64,000 nt of DNA, taken from contig JAHOYZ010000052.1 of assembly GCA_019038695.1 (NCBI GenBank), forward strand, positions 1 through 64,000, written 5' to 3'. This stretch comes from Candidatus Zixiibacteriota bacterium (GTDB lineage Bacteria > Zixibacteria > MSB-5A5 > GN15 > FEB-12). Shown here piece after piece: positions 7,910-15,742 of the stretch. The translations under genes and the position numbers were made by a program. The notes beneath the pieces are model-generated. The model was not told where the DNA came from. It did no database searches and saw nothing but the letters and a program-made list of their open reading frames with translations. How positions within the stretch are numbered: position 1 is the stretch's first letter; each line of letters begins with the position of its first letter.

Positions 7910-8155
7910 CTACGTTGCTGCCTTGCTCCTGCGACGTATGCCTGGGGGTAAGAATCTGTCAAGGTCCGCCGTCGGCATTGCCACCGTTTTCTTCGTTCGA
8001 GACTTCAACCATCTCTCAATATCCTCTTCTCTGAAACGAACCAGCCGACCCACCTTGATGTATGGTATAGTACCCAGGTGCGTCCACTTGTATACCGTCG
8101 CTGGTTTGACTCCCAGCGTCTCGGCAAGTTCGTTTAGTGTGAGGAGCTTCTTCAT
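7910..8155 (-). CDS. AlpA/excisionase-family helix-turn-helix protein
   Basis: This 81-residue protein is a MerR-like winged helix of the excisionase/AlpA (HTH_17) family. The motif LTLNELAETLGVKPATVYKW is followed by HLGTIPYIKVGRLVRFREEDIERWL, the classic 'YKVGRLVRF' wing. In prophages and satellites such proteins bind direct repeats near att sites to promote excision, or activate transcription. It is encoded leftward, tail to tail with the integrase, and is the last gene of the replication module. It is the best candidate for the protein that binds the TTGTGACG-type repeats, but this is an inference. Confidence 0.9.
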   Translation of the reverse strand: MKKLLTLNELAETLGVKPATVYKWTHLGTIPYIKVGRLVRFREEDIERWLKSRTKKTVAMPTADLDRFLPPGIRRRSKAAT

Positions 8156-8167
8156 ATCAGTCTACTC

Positions 8168-9538
8168 TCAAAATAGCTCTCGATTGGGCGATTCTTCGAA
8201 GAACCGCATGGCCTTCGGATGCCAACGACATTTATGTAGGAATGTCTCGCCTTCCTTGTTCTTCGCGATGACAATGTATGCGGCATGGTCATCACGGGAC
8301 GGGTCCAGAGCGTTTTTATATTTCGGACTGGTCTCACCGTACCGCCGTTTGAGAAACTCTAAAGGAATCCACGGAAACAGTACGATGTTGGCCTCCTGCT
8401 CAATCTCACCAGAGTCCCGCAACATGGACGGCCGCGGGAGCTCATTGACCTTCAGTTTGTCGTAAGATCGATTCAACTGAGACAGAGCTATACACGGGAC
8501 TTCTAGATCCTTTGCAAGTACCTTTAGGCCCCTGACTATTGATCCCACCTGAAGAGTACGGGATTCCTGATTGTCTATGGCGATCTGTCCCAGATAGTCG
8601 ACTAGAATTCCGTCCAGCCCATAGCGACGCTTGACCCGACGGGCCAACGAAGCAATATCGCCTACGGAGAGACCGGATGAGTCAATCAGAAAGAGCCGGT
8701 CATCAGCGACAAACGGAGCAGCAGCCAAGCACAGCTTTTCCTTTTCCTTCTCGGTGACAACGGCATCACGCATCTTGATGGCCGATATGTTGGTACGGTT
8801 GGCAAGGAGCCGACGCACTACAGCCGCTTTGCTCTCATCCAGTGAGATGTACAGGAGTTTCTTGCCTTTGGAGAGGTTCTCTCGCACAATGCCAATCAAG
8901 AAGGATGTCTTGCCCATGGAGGGCGGCCCGCCGATAATCATAAGCTGCCCCGGCTCAAGGTAACTCAGCCGACGATGAAGGCCGGGGAACGGCATCTTGA
9001 TGCCGTCCTGAACGCTCTTCACGCTGCCAGAACATACTTCGTCGACATAGGATTGCATGAAGGAGCCAATAGGCTCAGCAGTCAAATCCTGCTGGCCATC
9101 TGAATGGGTTAGTAGTGTCTCCACCCTGGCCGCGATATCAGAGTCATTCGCCCCGGGATCTTCGCATCGAACGGCTATCTGTCCGACCTTGCTCACAAGT
9201 TCGCGCCGCCACGCCAGGCTCCGTAGTGTCTCCAGGTGGTTGCCGGGATGTGAGACGCAGGATTGGTTTTCCTTGAGTTCAATCGCATACGCACCGGGAC
9301 TGCCGCCCTTGAATGCTTCAGATTTCCGCAGGAGCGGTGTCAGGTCGAAAACGTCGAACTCACTATTAGTGGCTACCAGTTCCTGAACAGCTTCCCACAC
9401 CGCACGGTTCTTGGGGTCAGAGAACACCAATGGGTCGACAGGTCCGCCTTCAAGATTCTGAAGCTCCGAGGGATTGTGTATCGCCGCACCCAGGAACTGA
9501 CGCTCGATATCGATATCATAAAGTCCCGTGACATGCAT
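8168..9538 (-). CDS. DnaB-like replicative helicase of the element
   Basis: The protein is a RecA-fold helicase of 456 residues, somewhat shorter than chromosomal DnaB. The N-terminal DnaB domain (DIERQFLGAAI) is followed by a linker and the C-terminal ATPase: Walker A GGPPSMGKTS, Walker B ILVDYLGQ, the sensor/H4 region ALSQLNRS and SGEIEQEANIVLF. Translation can start at GTG 9547 or ATG 9538. The ATG is preferred because it has GGAG 8 bases upstream and overlaps the RepO-like stop (TGATG). Together with the upstream initiator-like gene it forms an autonomous replication module. It would unwind DNA at the element's origin after loading by the initiator. Confidence 0.92.
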   Translation of the reverse strand: MHVTGLYDIDIERQFLGAAIHNPSELQNLEGGPVDPLVFSDPKNRAVWEAVQELVATNSEFDVFDLTPLLRKSEAFKGGSPGAYAIELKENQSCVSHPGNHLETLRSLAWRRELVSKVGQIAVRCEDPGANDSDIAARVETLLTHSDGQQDLTAEPIGSFMQSYVDEVCSGSVKSVQDGIKMPFPGLHRRLSYLEPGQLMIIGGPPSMGKTSFLIGIVRENLSKGKKLLYISLDESKAAVVRRLLANRTNISAIKMRDAVVTEKEKEKLCLAAAPFVADDRLFLIDSSGLSVGDIASLARRVKRRYGLDGILVDYLGQIAIDNQESRTLQVGSIVRGLKVLAKDLEVPCIALSQLNRSYDKLKVNELPRPSMLRDSGEIEQEANIVLFPWIPLEFLKRRYGETSPKYKNALDPSRDDHAAYIVIAKNKEGETFLHKCRWHPKAMRFFEESPNRELF

Positions 9539-10326
9539 CAGTAGCACTCCAGGACTGTATGTGATTCCGAGAGCGATTGAGCCAATTTGTTGACCGTACC
9601 CTTGAGCGTACCCATTGTCCTGCCAGCTTTGTCGTAGAAGGGGTCGTCACTCAAGAATAGGGCATCGACAAGTTGTCGGAACTTCTCCAGGTCGTAGGTT
9701 GCCAACAGATCCCGCACGATTGTCCCGTCCTTGCCCTTCACGAAGTGGTAAGGGGTGTCGGTGGAGTCCAGGTGCTTGTCACAGAAGTATGCAATTGCCT
9801 TCGCATGGTCCGACTTCGGTTTCGGCGATTTTGCCTTCTCGGATTCGCCTGCCCTTTCTATATCTTTCTTTCTTTCTATTATAGAGGGGGGTGAACTCTC
9901 GGACAGTAGTTGTGTACCTTCTGGTTCAGGGGTAACGGTACTGGAGTTCAGGGGTGAACTCTCGAACAGCTGTCGTGTAAGCCAGGTGTCGTAGTGTTTA
10001 TTGAATAGGAACTCGTTCAGATGCTGACCCCGGACAAGTGCACCTGTGCGTTCATAGTGGATGATTCGTCTAGCCTTGAGTAAGCTAATGACCTTGCGTA
10101 TCATTCTGGACGTGAAACCAGTAGCTGCCACCATTGCGGATACCGTGATGGAAGCGGACTTCTTGCTGTACCCCCAAGTCTGGTCGATTATATACAAAAC
10201 GACCTTCAGTTCGGAAGCAGTCATATCGGAGAGCAATAGCTCCCGATAAACATCGTTAGCGATACGACGGTGACCATCTTCGCGCTGCGGGCTAACCGCC
10301 GACAACTTTTGGTATGGGTTTTCCAT
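9538..10326 (-). CDS. Phage RepO-like replication initiator
   Basis: This 262-residue protein has an N-terminal winged-helix domain of the phage replication protein O type: RIANDVYRELLLSDMTASE, then VVLYIIDQTWGY, and a helix-turn-helix TVSAMVAATGFTSRMIRKVI. A charged linker rich in Ser, Pro and Lys (residues 125-175) leads to a C-terminal helical domain that in this class contacts the helicase. Order and overlap with the DnaB-like gene match phage O/P or DnaT/DnaC-like organisation, with origin recognition followed by helicase loading. The origin is often inside or beside such genes, but no clear iterons were seen in it. Confidence 0.85.
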   Translation of the reverse strand: MENPYQKLSAVSPQREDGHRRIANDVYRELLLSDMTASELKVVLYIIDQTWGYSKKSASITVSAMVAATGFTSRMIRKVISLLKARRIIHYERTGALVRGQHLNEFLFNKHYDTWLTRQLFESSPLNSSTVTPEPEGTQLLSESSPPSIIERKKDIERAGESEKAKSPKPKSDHAKAIAYFCDKHLDSTDTPYHFVKGKDGTIVRDLLATYDLEKFRQLVDALFLSDDPFYDKAGRTMGTLKGTVNKLAQSLSESHTVLECY

Positions 10327-10430
10327 GGCCCTACAGGCGCGTCAGCGACTTCGCCTGACCTCATAGACTACTGGCTTCGGATTCGCGAAAGAGCAAGCCA
10401 TTCTCGGGGCGTTATGGATATTAAAGGTTG

Positions 10431-10784
10431 TCATCTCGCAACTTCCTCACAGACCTCCCGAGTGTTCACGATGAACCCGGCATCTGTGGCTAAGAAGTCA
10501 TCGGGACTGAAATTCTCTATCCCGTAATCACTTGGATCGCCTTCCACGCGACCACACATTCCCACTCGGTCGAAGCCAAAGCATGTCCTGCCTGAATCGG
10601 TTCCCCTTGACCACCAGACCAAGCGTCGAACCTGGTCTAACAGGAGTGGGTAGCCGAACCTATCCAGCCCCTGGTGCATGTTGCTGACGGTCAGGTCAAA
10701 AAGCTCACGCGACATTGTTTGAGTGCTGGGATCAAGAACGTAAAGGAGCTCTTCAGCCTTCTTAAGTCGTGTGTTTAGTGCCAT
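10431..10784 (-). CDS. Small island protein of unknown function (117 aa)
   Basis: The frame extends to 10928, but the ATG at 10784 has GGAGG five bases upstream and overlaps the previous gene by 23 bases, so that start is used. The protein begins with a short coiled stretch (MALNTRLKKAEELLYVLDPS), then SRELFDLTVSNMHQGLDRFG and an acidic C-terminus (DPSDYGIENFSPDDFLA). No known domain was recognised. It lies between two other small proteins and the replication genes in a leftward operon, which is typical of the accessory early genes of satellites and prophages. Confidence 0.75.
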   Translation of the reverse strand: MALNTRLKKAEELLYVLDPSTQTMSRELFDLTVSNMHQGLDRFGYPLLLDQVRRLVWWSRGTDSGRTCFGFDRVGMCGRVEGDPSDYGIENFSPDDFLATDAGFIVNTREVCEEVAR

Positions 10785-11247
10785 CGTATCCTCCATGATC
10801 TTGAATTGCGTCCATAACATTTTGATATCCCGGCCGGTCACCACGTTTTGAGAGCCATTCCCGAAAGTCGTCGAACGATGAGATTGGTCGGCCGGCGAAC
10901 TTCGAGACTGACTTGAAGCAATCGGCAACCACCGGTTCGACGTTGCCGAGTCGGTCCGCAGTAGGGTTCCAGGGTACAGCCGCTATCTCATCATGCGCGG
11001 CTCTCTCGGCCTCACGGATTCTGTTCGACGGTGCGTCGTCTGGAATCGGTCTATCCAGTTCATTCTGGACCCACATCGGTACATCGATACTCCCGAGCAG
11101 ACAGAGGATGCCCACATCAAGCCCCTCTGTGCTCATAGTTCGTAAGTTGTAATTCTGACGGACCAATTGTTGGAATCGCACCTGATCCTCTCCGATGACG
11201 AGTGCGTCTTCGGCCTTTCCAACACGGCGGTTTAGCGATGCTATCAT
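10762..11247 (-). CDS. Island protein of unknown function (161 aa)
   Basis: The product starts with MIASLNRRVGKAEDALV, similar in style to the start of the next gene's product (a short N-terminal helix LNxRxxKAED/E). This suggests that the two neighbours share a module or arose by duplication of the N-terminus. The rest is soluble and acidic with no recognised motif. Its ATG overlaps the stop of the upstream zinc-finger-like gene by four bases, and its end overlaps the following gene. It is part of the leftward early operon that runs into the replication genes. Confidence 0.75.
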   Translation of the reverse strand: MIASLNRRVGKAEDALVIGEDQVRFQQLVRQNYNLRTMSTEGLDVGILCLLGSIDVPMWVQNELDRPIPDDAPSNRIREAERAAHDEIAAVPWNPTADRLGNVEPVVADCFKSVSKFAGRPISSFDDFREWLSKRGDRPGYQNVMDAIQDHGGYDGTKHTT

Positions 11248-11654
11248 GAATCTCCTCCTTTTTGGATATGTTCTTCGATAGCGATCAATCGTTCATCAAG
11301 CTCACCCTGTTCCCGAGCCTTCAGAGCGATGTTACACAGGTATCCCACACAGTTGGCTACGCGCACTCCGATTTCGCCCCGTCTAACCTGGCTGATGGTC
11401 ATCGCCAGAAGCTTTTTAACATCATCAGCCGAGTCGATGACAACGTCAGGAGCATTTTTCGAGAGAGTTGCAGCATCGATCGAGACTTTGGTGCTCGGTG
11501 CAACGCTGTTTGCATAGCCGCGCTTACGAGCTGCCCTTTGTTCGGCTTGTTTGGACGGATCATGGAAGAAACAGAACTCTGAATCCTTGCCAGGCCACGC
11601 CTTGCAGCGATTGCCATCCAGCTTCACATGGTTGCATTGCCGTTTACTTTTCAC
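11244..11654 (-). CDS. Small Cys/His-motif protein typical of prophage-like elements
   Basis: This 136-residue protein has an N-terminal metal-binding pattern QCNHVKLDGNRCKAW...FCFFHDP (Cys-x-His, Cys, Cys-x2-His) followed by a basic stretch (QRAARKRGYA). The C-terminal part is helical and reads SADDVKKLLAMTISQVRRGE, then VANCVGYLCNIALKAREQGEL. I recall this architecture from small proteins common in prophages and islands (DUF5763-like), of unknown role. The start is GTG at 11654 with an AGGGGGA ribosome binding site that overlaps the end of a 67-codon ORF just upstream. It overlaps the following gene by four bases. Confidence 0.82.
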   Translation of the reverse strand: MKSKRQCNHVKLDGNRCKAWPGKDSEFCFFHDPSKQAEQRAARKRGYANSVAPSTKVSIDAATLSKNAPDVVIDSADDVKKLLAMTISQVRRGEIGVRVANCVGYLCNIALKAREQGELDERLIAIEEHIQKGGDS

Positions 11655-11658
11655 TTAG

Positions 11659-11862
11659 CTATTCCCCCTTCATGCCATTGTGGCGGTATAATGAAGTCGA
11701 TAAGCCGCTTATGAATGGTGACCGACCAATCTCTTCACCGTCCACCGGAGAATCAAACAGTAGGCTGCTGGCTCTCCAAAGATAATCGGCGGTATATGTG
11801 GCACGACTTCTTATCACGTCGTCTCCAAGATAGATGTCTCGCCGCACTCCGGCGGTGAGCAT
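11659..11862 (-). CDS. Possible 67-aa first gene of the leftward early operon
   Basis: A 67-codon frame ends 4 bases before the GTG of the Cys/His-motif gene, and its last codons contain that gene's ribosome binding site, the arrangement expected for a translationally coupled gene. It has no strong ribosome binding site of its own (GAGAGATG 13 bases upstream) and no recognised domain. The repeat cluster at 11903-11944 lies about 40 bases upstream, where a promoter/operator would be. Confidence 0.4.
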   Translation of the reverse strand: MLTAGVRRDIYLGDDVIRSRATYTADYLWRASSLLFDSPVDGEEIGRSPFISGLSTSLYRHNGMKGE

Positions 11863-11902
11863 CGGGTTGAGTCATCTCTCTACTTGGCTACGCGTGACAG
11901 TC

Positions 11903-11944
11903 GACGTCACATTGTGACATTTGACGTCACAACGACATCACAAC
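11903..11944. promoter_or_regulatory. Cluster of GACGTCAC / TTGTGAC repeats (site E)
   Basis: GACGTCACA occurs at 11903 and 11923, and GACATCACA at 11934 (spacings 20 and 11 bp). An inverted ATTGTGACA lies at 11911-11919. Read on the minus strand, the pair at 11925-11944 matches the bipartite repeat found at the integrase leader and elsewhere. It lies between the end of the 1021-aa gene and the first leftward early gene, so it may act as the operator of the replication operon. Confidence 0.65.
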
Positions 11945-11980
11945 TGTGTTTTTTTAGGGAACGGATATGAAAATCGCAGG

Positions 11981-14900
11981 CTACAGCCACCACTCGTATT
12001 CGGACTGTGGAGTGTAGGATACGTATTTGCCTGTTTTGATTGAGGTCATCAGATGCATTGCCAAGGCGTTTGATCCCTCTGAATCGTATTCGACTAAGTG
12101 TTTGATAACGCGATCTATGGCTCTTCTGACTGCAGTTCGCTTGCTATTGAGAACGTTTGTATCCTTTCGTGATCTCCCGAAAATGTCGGTGCTGGCGTTA
12201 AGGTACACCTTTACGGCCTGAAGTTCCTCTTTTGCTTCCATCTTCTCCTCAGGGTTGACCAGTGTATCCAACCCCAGCTTCAGATCGAGTTCGTCCCTTC
12301 TACTCAAAAGAAGCGAGATGGTCTTCTTGTCAACAAGGTCATACGGTGATTCAAAATGGACTCTTCTCAGACCCATGCTCTCAAGGTTGTGCTCGTTTAG
12401 CTGGCTGAGTAGCCTGCTCGCCTCTGCAAGGACCGGAGGGTCGACTAGGCCCACCAGCGACAAGACATGTATGCCCTGGCCTTCGGGGTCGGGATGTCCA
12501 AGAAGGTAATGGACGTATTTGCAGCCCAACATATCATCTAAAGCAAACGTTTTACCATCCTCGAAAGAGACAACCCACTTGTCGCCCGCCTTCTCGAACC
12601 GATAGATAGCTTCATCGCGTGCTTCTGATTTGGTCGAAGCTTCCGATTCGAATTCGGTGGAAGATTTGCCCTGGCCAGGCGCTTCCTTGGGTGCTTCGTC
12701 ACCAATTCCCAGCACCTCGCAAGCTGATTTCCACTCATCATAGATTGTATCAGGCTCCGGAAAACTGAGGGCGCAGCAGCACCGTCTCATGAGATCGTCG
12801 TATTCGGCGGACGAGCTACACAGCCCATCGTTGAGGAGGGCATCAATCTCAGCCTGACGATCCCAACCATGCCAGAATGTGGGTATGTTTGCATCTCTTA
12901 GTGCAGCTTCCGCATCAGAGCTTCCCAAATCACACACAATTGGCTCGATGTGTTCGAAACATTGATCCCGACGAATCACGATGACCTTACTCACAACCGG
13001 TTCGGCCTCATGGGACAATAGAACGCTTCCCCCGGGACCACGGCGCAGCATATAGACGTTGTCCATCACCTGTCGCATAGCAGAAATGGGAAATCGATTG
13101 GCGATGGGATACCCTGGAAACTCGGGATACGAGTGAAGATAACGATGGGCGAATTGGATTTCAAAGTCCGCGTCCTCGTTTTCGCCCGGAAATCTTTTGT
13201 ATCCAAGTTCAAGTTCTGTTCTGGCCTTCACTGACTCAGAATCTTCAGGGATCAACTGTCTTTTCTGCTCATCGTGATATTCCTTGTATTTCTTATCGGA
13301 AAGGGGTGTATACTCTCCGAACGACTCATAACTCAGGTCAAGTACGCGATCATAGTATATCGTATTCTCGCTCTTGTACCAGTCCGCCCTGATAGCCTCT
13401 CTGAGGAAGTTGAATAGATGATCGAAACCAGCCCAAGAACGGTAGCGCAGAAGGAAGTCGATAGTTCGTCCGCAAATGTACTTCGGTTCTCCAAGACGAT
13501 TACCCCGCTCGTCAAGATGTTGGTTGATCATGGTGGATATTATTAGCGGCAAGTCATCAAGTCTTTCCTTGTACTCTGGAGCAGTGATTTTCTCTGCTGC
13601 ATATTTCGAAGGAACCGTCTCATCCTCCTGAAACACACTTATTCCGTTAGCCGTAAGTAAGCTTGCCAAATGCCTTCGGAAGAACAAATCGCCTTTGAGG
13701 ATCACAGTCTTATTCGACCTGTTTTCTTCAAGTAGACCGAACACACTCTGCACCAGTTTGTCACCTTTAGTGTCTTGAATAGGCTCGACCATCAAGTACG
13801 CGTAGAGTAGATTCTTTAGATCGATGCCTTGTTGCTTGAATTTAAATACAGCATCGTCTTGATCTACGGGCAGTTCGTACAAGGCTGCCGAATGAGTAGG
13901 TGGCACTGGTTCGGTGCAGCGTGGTTCTGCCTTCATCTTTCCGTCAGTAACTCCCAGGAACTCCTTTGCTTCCAGCCATTCGGCATAGGCGTCTGCGCTG
14001 TCGGATGGTGGCCAGTCGATGGATTCCTTCTCGGTCCACAGCACGTAATCCGCCATCTTATCGAATCCCAGCCGTTCACGAATGCGATCCTCGTCCACGT
14101 TCTTGAGTCGCATCCGAAGGCAGTCTACTACTTTTTGATTGAAGTGCGGAGTTGAACTCTGTCTATCAATGGCATGCCATGCCTTGAAACCGTGATAACT
14201 CACCTGAGCTCCCGTGAGTGACACTACATTCCTCTCGAAGCATCGGACTTGGGAAAGTGTAAGCACTTTGTTCTGAAGTATTCGCGGCGGAATACTCGCT
14301 TCAGCACCTGGCTGTACTATTGATGCAACGTAAGCAGAGAAAAGGTTTATCGGATGATATCGCACATCTTCATCAGGAGATAGGCCCTTGCAGGTTCCGT
14401 CACATGGATCAAATCCGGTGTACATCAGCGCGGGCGAGGAGTAATGCCATAATTCTCCAGACACGGACTTGGAGAGGTCATCATCTGACAAAAGCCTCTG
14501 GTCTGGAGTGAGAATGCCTAACTTGACGGCAGCGACTATATCTTCAAAAACCCGATCTTCCAAAGAATGGCCATATTGTCGAGTCAACACACTCAGGGAA
14601 ACCGTGTAGAGAGCCGCTACTTTCAACTTGTGCAGCTCATTTCTGCCTTGGACTATCTCAGAAATAGCTCGCTGAATCGCATACGGAACAATTACTTCAT
14701 AATCCACATATCGGGCTGAAGTGTCAGGGACCCAAATTCGTGGATGCTTAGGCTTTGCCTCCTTGAGCCAACTATCAATATGGATAGAATGAACCGATCT
14801 ACGCTCGCGGTCCGGATGGACGCTGAAGTCAAGATCCAACAGCTCCAAGACGGCGATGAAGTCATCCATTAAGGACCCTGGCTTGCCTCTTATCTCAACA

Positions 14901-15046
14901 GGCCAGCCATATTGACGCGCGGTCACAATCCTATTAATCGCGTAGGCTGTCATGGATCTATCCGACGAGCGTAAGTACGCCCTGAGATGGCGGGTCAACT
15001 CAACAACATCGAAGTCTGGGGATTGGCTGCTGTGCTTATTGGCCAT
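11981..15046 (-). CDS. Large protein of unknown function with a C-terminal transcription-regulator-like module
   Basis: The product is a 1021-residue soluble protein with no signal peptide or membrane segment. Residues 1-790 have no motif I can name. The last 200 residues resemble a module seen at the C-terminus of many AfsR-like and adenylate-cyclase-like signalling proteins: a strand-rich piece (WVVSFEDGKTFALDDMLGCK, then VHYLLGHPDP) followed by a helical end (TAVRRAIDRVIKHLVEYDS, then SIKTGKYVSYTPQ). In those proteins the last part usually reads 'AIR..L.RIAEHDP.LG.HL..SIRTG..CSY.P'. This recognition is from memory and moderate. It is encoded opposite to the restriction operon, with a diverging start region. 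A role in defence or signalling is a guess from location. Confidence 0.85.
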   Translation of the reverse strand: MANKHSSQSPDFDVVELTRHLRAYLRSSDRSMTAYAINRIVTARQYGWPVEIRGKPGSLMDDFIAVLELLDLDFSVHPDRERRSVHSIHIDSWLKEAKPKHPRIWVPDTSARYVDYEVIVPYAIQRAISEIVQGRNELHKLKVAALYTVSLSVLTRQYGHSLEDRVFEDIVAAVKLGILTPDQRLLSDDDLSKSVSGELWHYSSPALMYTGFDPCDGTCKGLSPDEDVRYHPINLFSAYVASIVQPGAEASIPPRILQNKVLTLSQVRCFERNVVSLTGAQVSYHGFKAWHAIDRQSSTPHFNQKVVDCLRMRLKNVDEDRIRERLGFDKMADYVLWTEKESIDWPPSDSADAYAEWLEAKEFLGVTDGKMKAEPRCTEPVPPTHSAALYELPVDQDDAVFKFKQQGIDLKNLLYAYLMVEPIQDTKGDKLVQSVFGLLEENRSNKTVILKGDLFFRRHLASLLTANGISVFQEDETVPSKYAAEKITAPEYKERLDDLPLIISTMINQHLDERGNRLGEPKYICGRTIDFLLRYRSWAGFDHLFNFLREAIRADWYKSENTIYYDRVLDLSYESFGEYTPLSDKKYKEYHDEQKRQLIPEDSESVKARTELELGYKRFPGENEDADFEIQFAHRYLHSYPEFPGYPIANRFPISAMRQVMDNVYMLRRGPGGSVLLSHEAEPVVSKVIVIRRDQCFEHIEPIVCDLGSSDAEAALRDANIPTFWHGWDRQAEIDALLNDGLCSSSAEYDDLMRRCCCALSFPEPDTIYDEWKSACEVLGIGDEAPKEAPGQGKSSTEFESEASTKSEARDEAIYRFEKAGDKWVVSFEDGKTFALDDMLGCKYVHYLLGHPDPEGQGIHVLSLVGLVDPPVLAEASRLLSQLNEHNLESMGLRRVHFESPYDLVDKKTISLLLSRRDELDLKLGLDTLVNPEEKMEAKEELQAVKVYLNASTDIFGRSRKDTNVLNSKRTAVRRAIDRVIKHLVEYDSEGSNALAMHLMTSIKTGKYVSYTPQSEYEWWL

Positions 15047-15272
15047 ATTCTGCTCTGATCTCAGATTTGTTCCTTAGGACACGGTGCTAATTGTCTATTC
15101 CTATCCATCTGTGCTTCGCTGCGATGTGTTGCTCCTCTGACGTCTGGAATATAGCCAGTTGGAGTCGTTCAGGCAACAACGGCAATCCCTAGCCCCCCCC
15201 TTGCCAAACTGGACATCATGTTCTATGCTAAAGGAGGCAATCGAGGATTGGATATGTCAGCAGAGGATGTAC

Positions 15273-15500
15273 ATGAAGGGTAAGAAGGCGTTTACAGAAG
15301 CAGAAGCACGGGATATCCGGAATCTACTCAGTAAGAAGGAAAGGGCTCAGAAATCTGATCGAAAGAGAATTAGAGATGAGCTGAGAAGCATTGGATTCTA
15401 TATCACCGATTGGGATCAGACACAGAGGGGGTTTGGACGGGCAGATTTCGATACCCTTGTACAGATCGGCCAAGTCCGCATCTTAGAAAGCGATTCCTGA
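15273..15500 (+). CDS. Small basic protein of unknown function upstream of the restriction operon
   Basis: The frame is open from 15159. The ATG at 15273 has GAGG with a 6-base spacer, so it is preferred over ATG 15225 (no ribosome binding site). The 75-residue product is rich in lysine and arginine in its first half (EARDIRNLLSKKERAQKSDR) and ends with a pattern I remember from small proteins near restriction genes: IRDELRSIGFYITDW, then FDTLVQIGQVRI. The function is unknown. It lies 230 bases before hsdM, and a promoter for hsdM lies between, so it is probably a separate unit. Confidence 0.55.
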   Translation: MKGKKAFTEAEARDIRNLLSKKERAQKSDRKRIRDELRSIGFYITDWDQTQRGFGRADFDTLVQIGQVRILESDS

Positions 15501-15595
15501 TCAAAACTAATCTTGTTCTGTGTGAGTCGCCATGGCTGATGTCCAGCCCTCGCGTCGTACATCACAGATCATCAATGATCGATGACCAAAAGGGC

Positions 15596-15624
15596 TTGGC
15601 ATTCGACCGGTCATGGTGTAGTTT
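15596..15624 (+). promoter_or_regulatory. Promoter of the type I restriction operon
   Basis: TTGGCA (15596-15601), 17 bases, TAGTTT (15619-15624). An imperfect dyad GATCAT-CA-ATGATC lies just upstream at 15567-15580 and could be an operator. Confidence 0.55.
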
Positions 15625-15646
15625 GTCGTCAACTTGAAGGGACAAC

Positions 15647-15742
15647 ATGAATCACGATTATTACCGGATCAGAGTGTGCAAGTGGGCGGCTGACAAACTT
15701 CGGAACGCTAACAATGAAGGAGGCAGGCATGTCAAACGGTAA
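15647..15742 (+). CDS. 31-codon leader ORF overlapping the start of hsdM
   Basis: ATG at 15647 has AAGGGA five bases upstream. The frame reads MNHDYYRIRVCKWAADKL and continues to TAA at 15740-15742, overlapping hsdM by 14 bases in another frame. This arrangement would couple or attenuate hsdM translation. Nothing beyond the ribosome binding site and overlap supports it as a functional peptide. Confidence 0.35.
   Translation: MNHDYYRIRVCKWAADKLRNANNEGGRHVKR

Noticed and set aside
7902-8465. 187-codon plus-strand frame after the integrase
   Set aside because: It is antisense to the AlpA-like gene and the end of the DnaB-like gene, both with clear family motifs.
8168-11654. Complete prophage
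   Set aside because: No terminase, portal, capsid, tail or lysis gene is recognisable anywhere between the att sites, so only a satellite-like or integrative element is claimed.
11945-12010. T-loop-like core beside repeat cluster E
   Set aside because: AGGGAACGGATATGA near 11956 only weakly resembles the core, and its spacing from the repeats does not match blocks C, D or attL.
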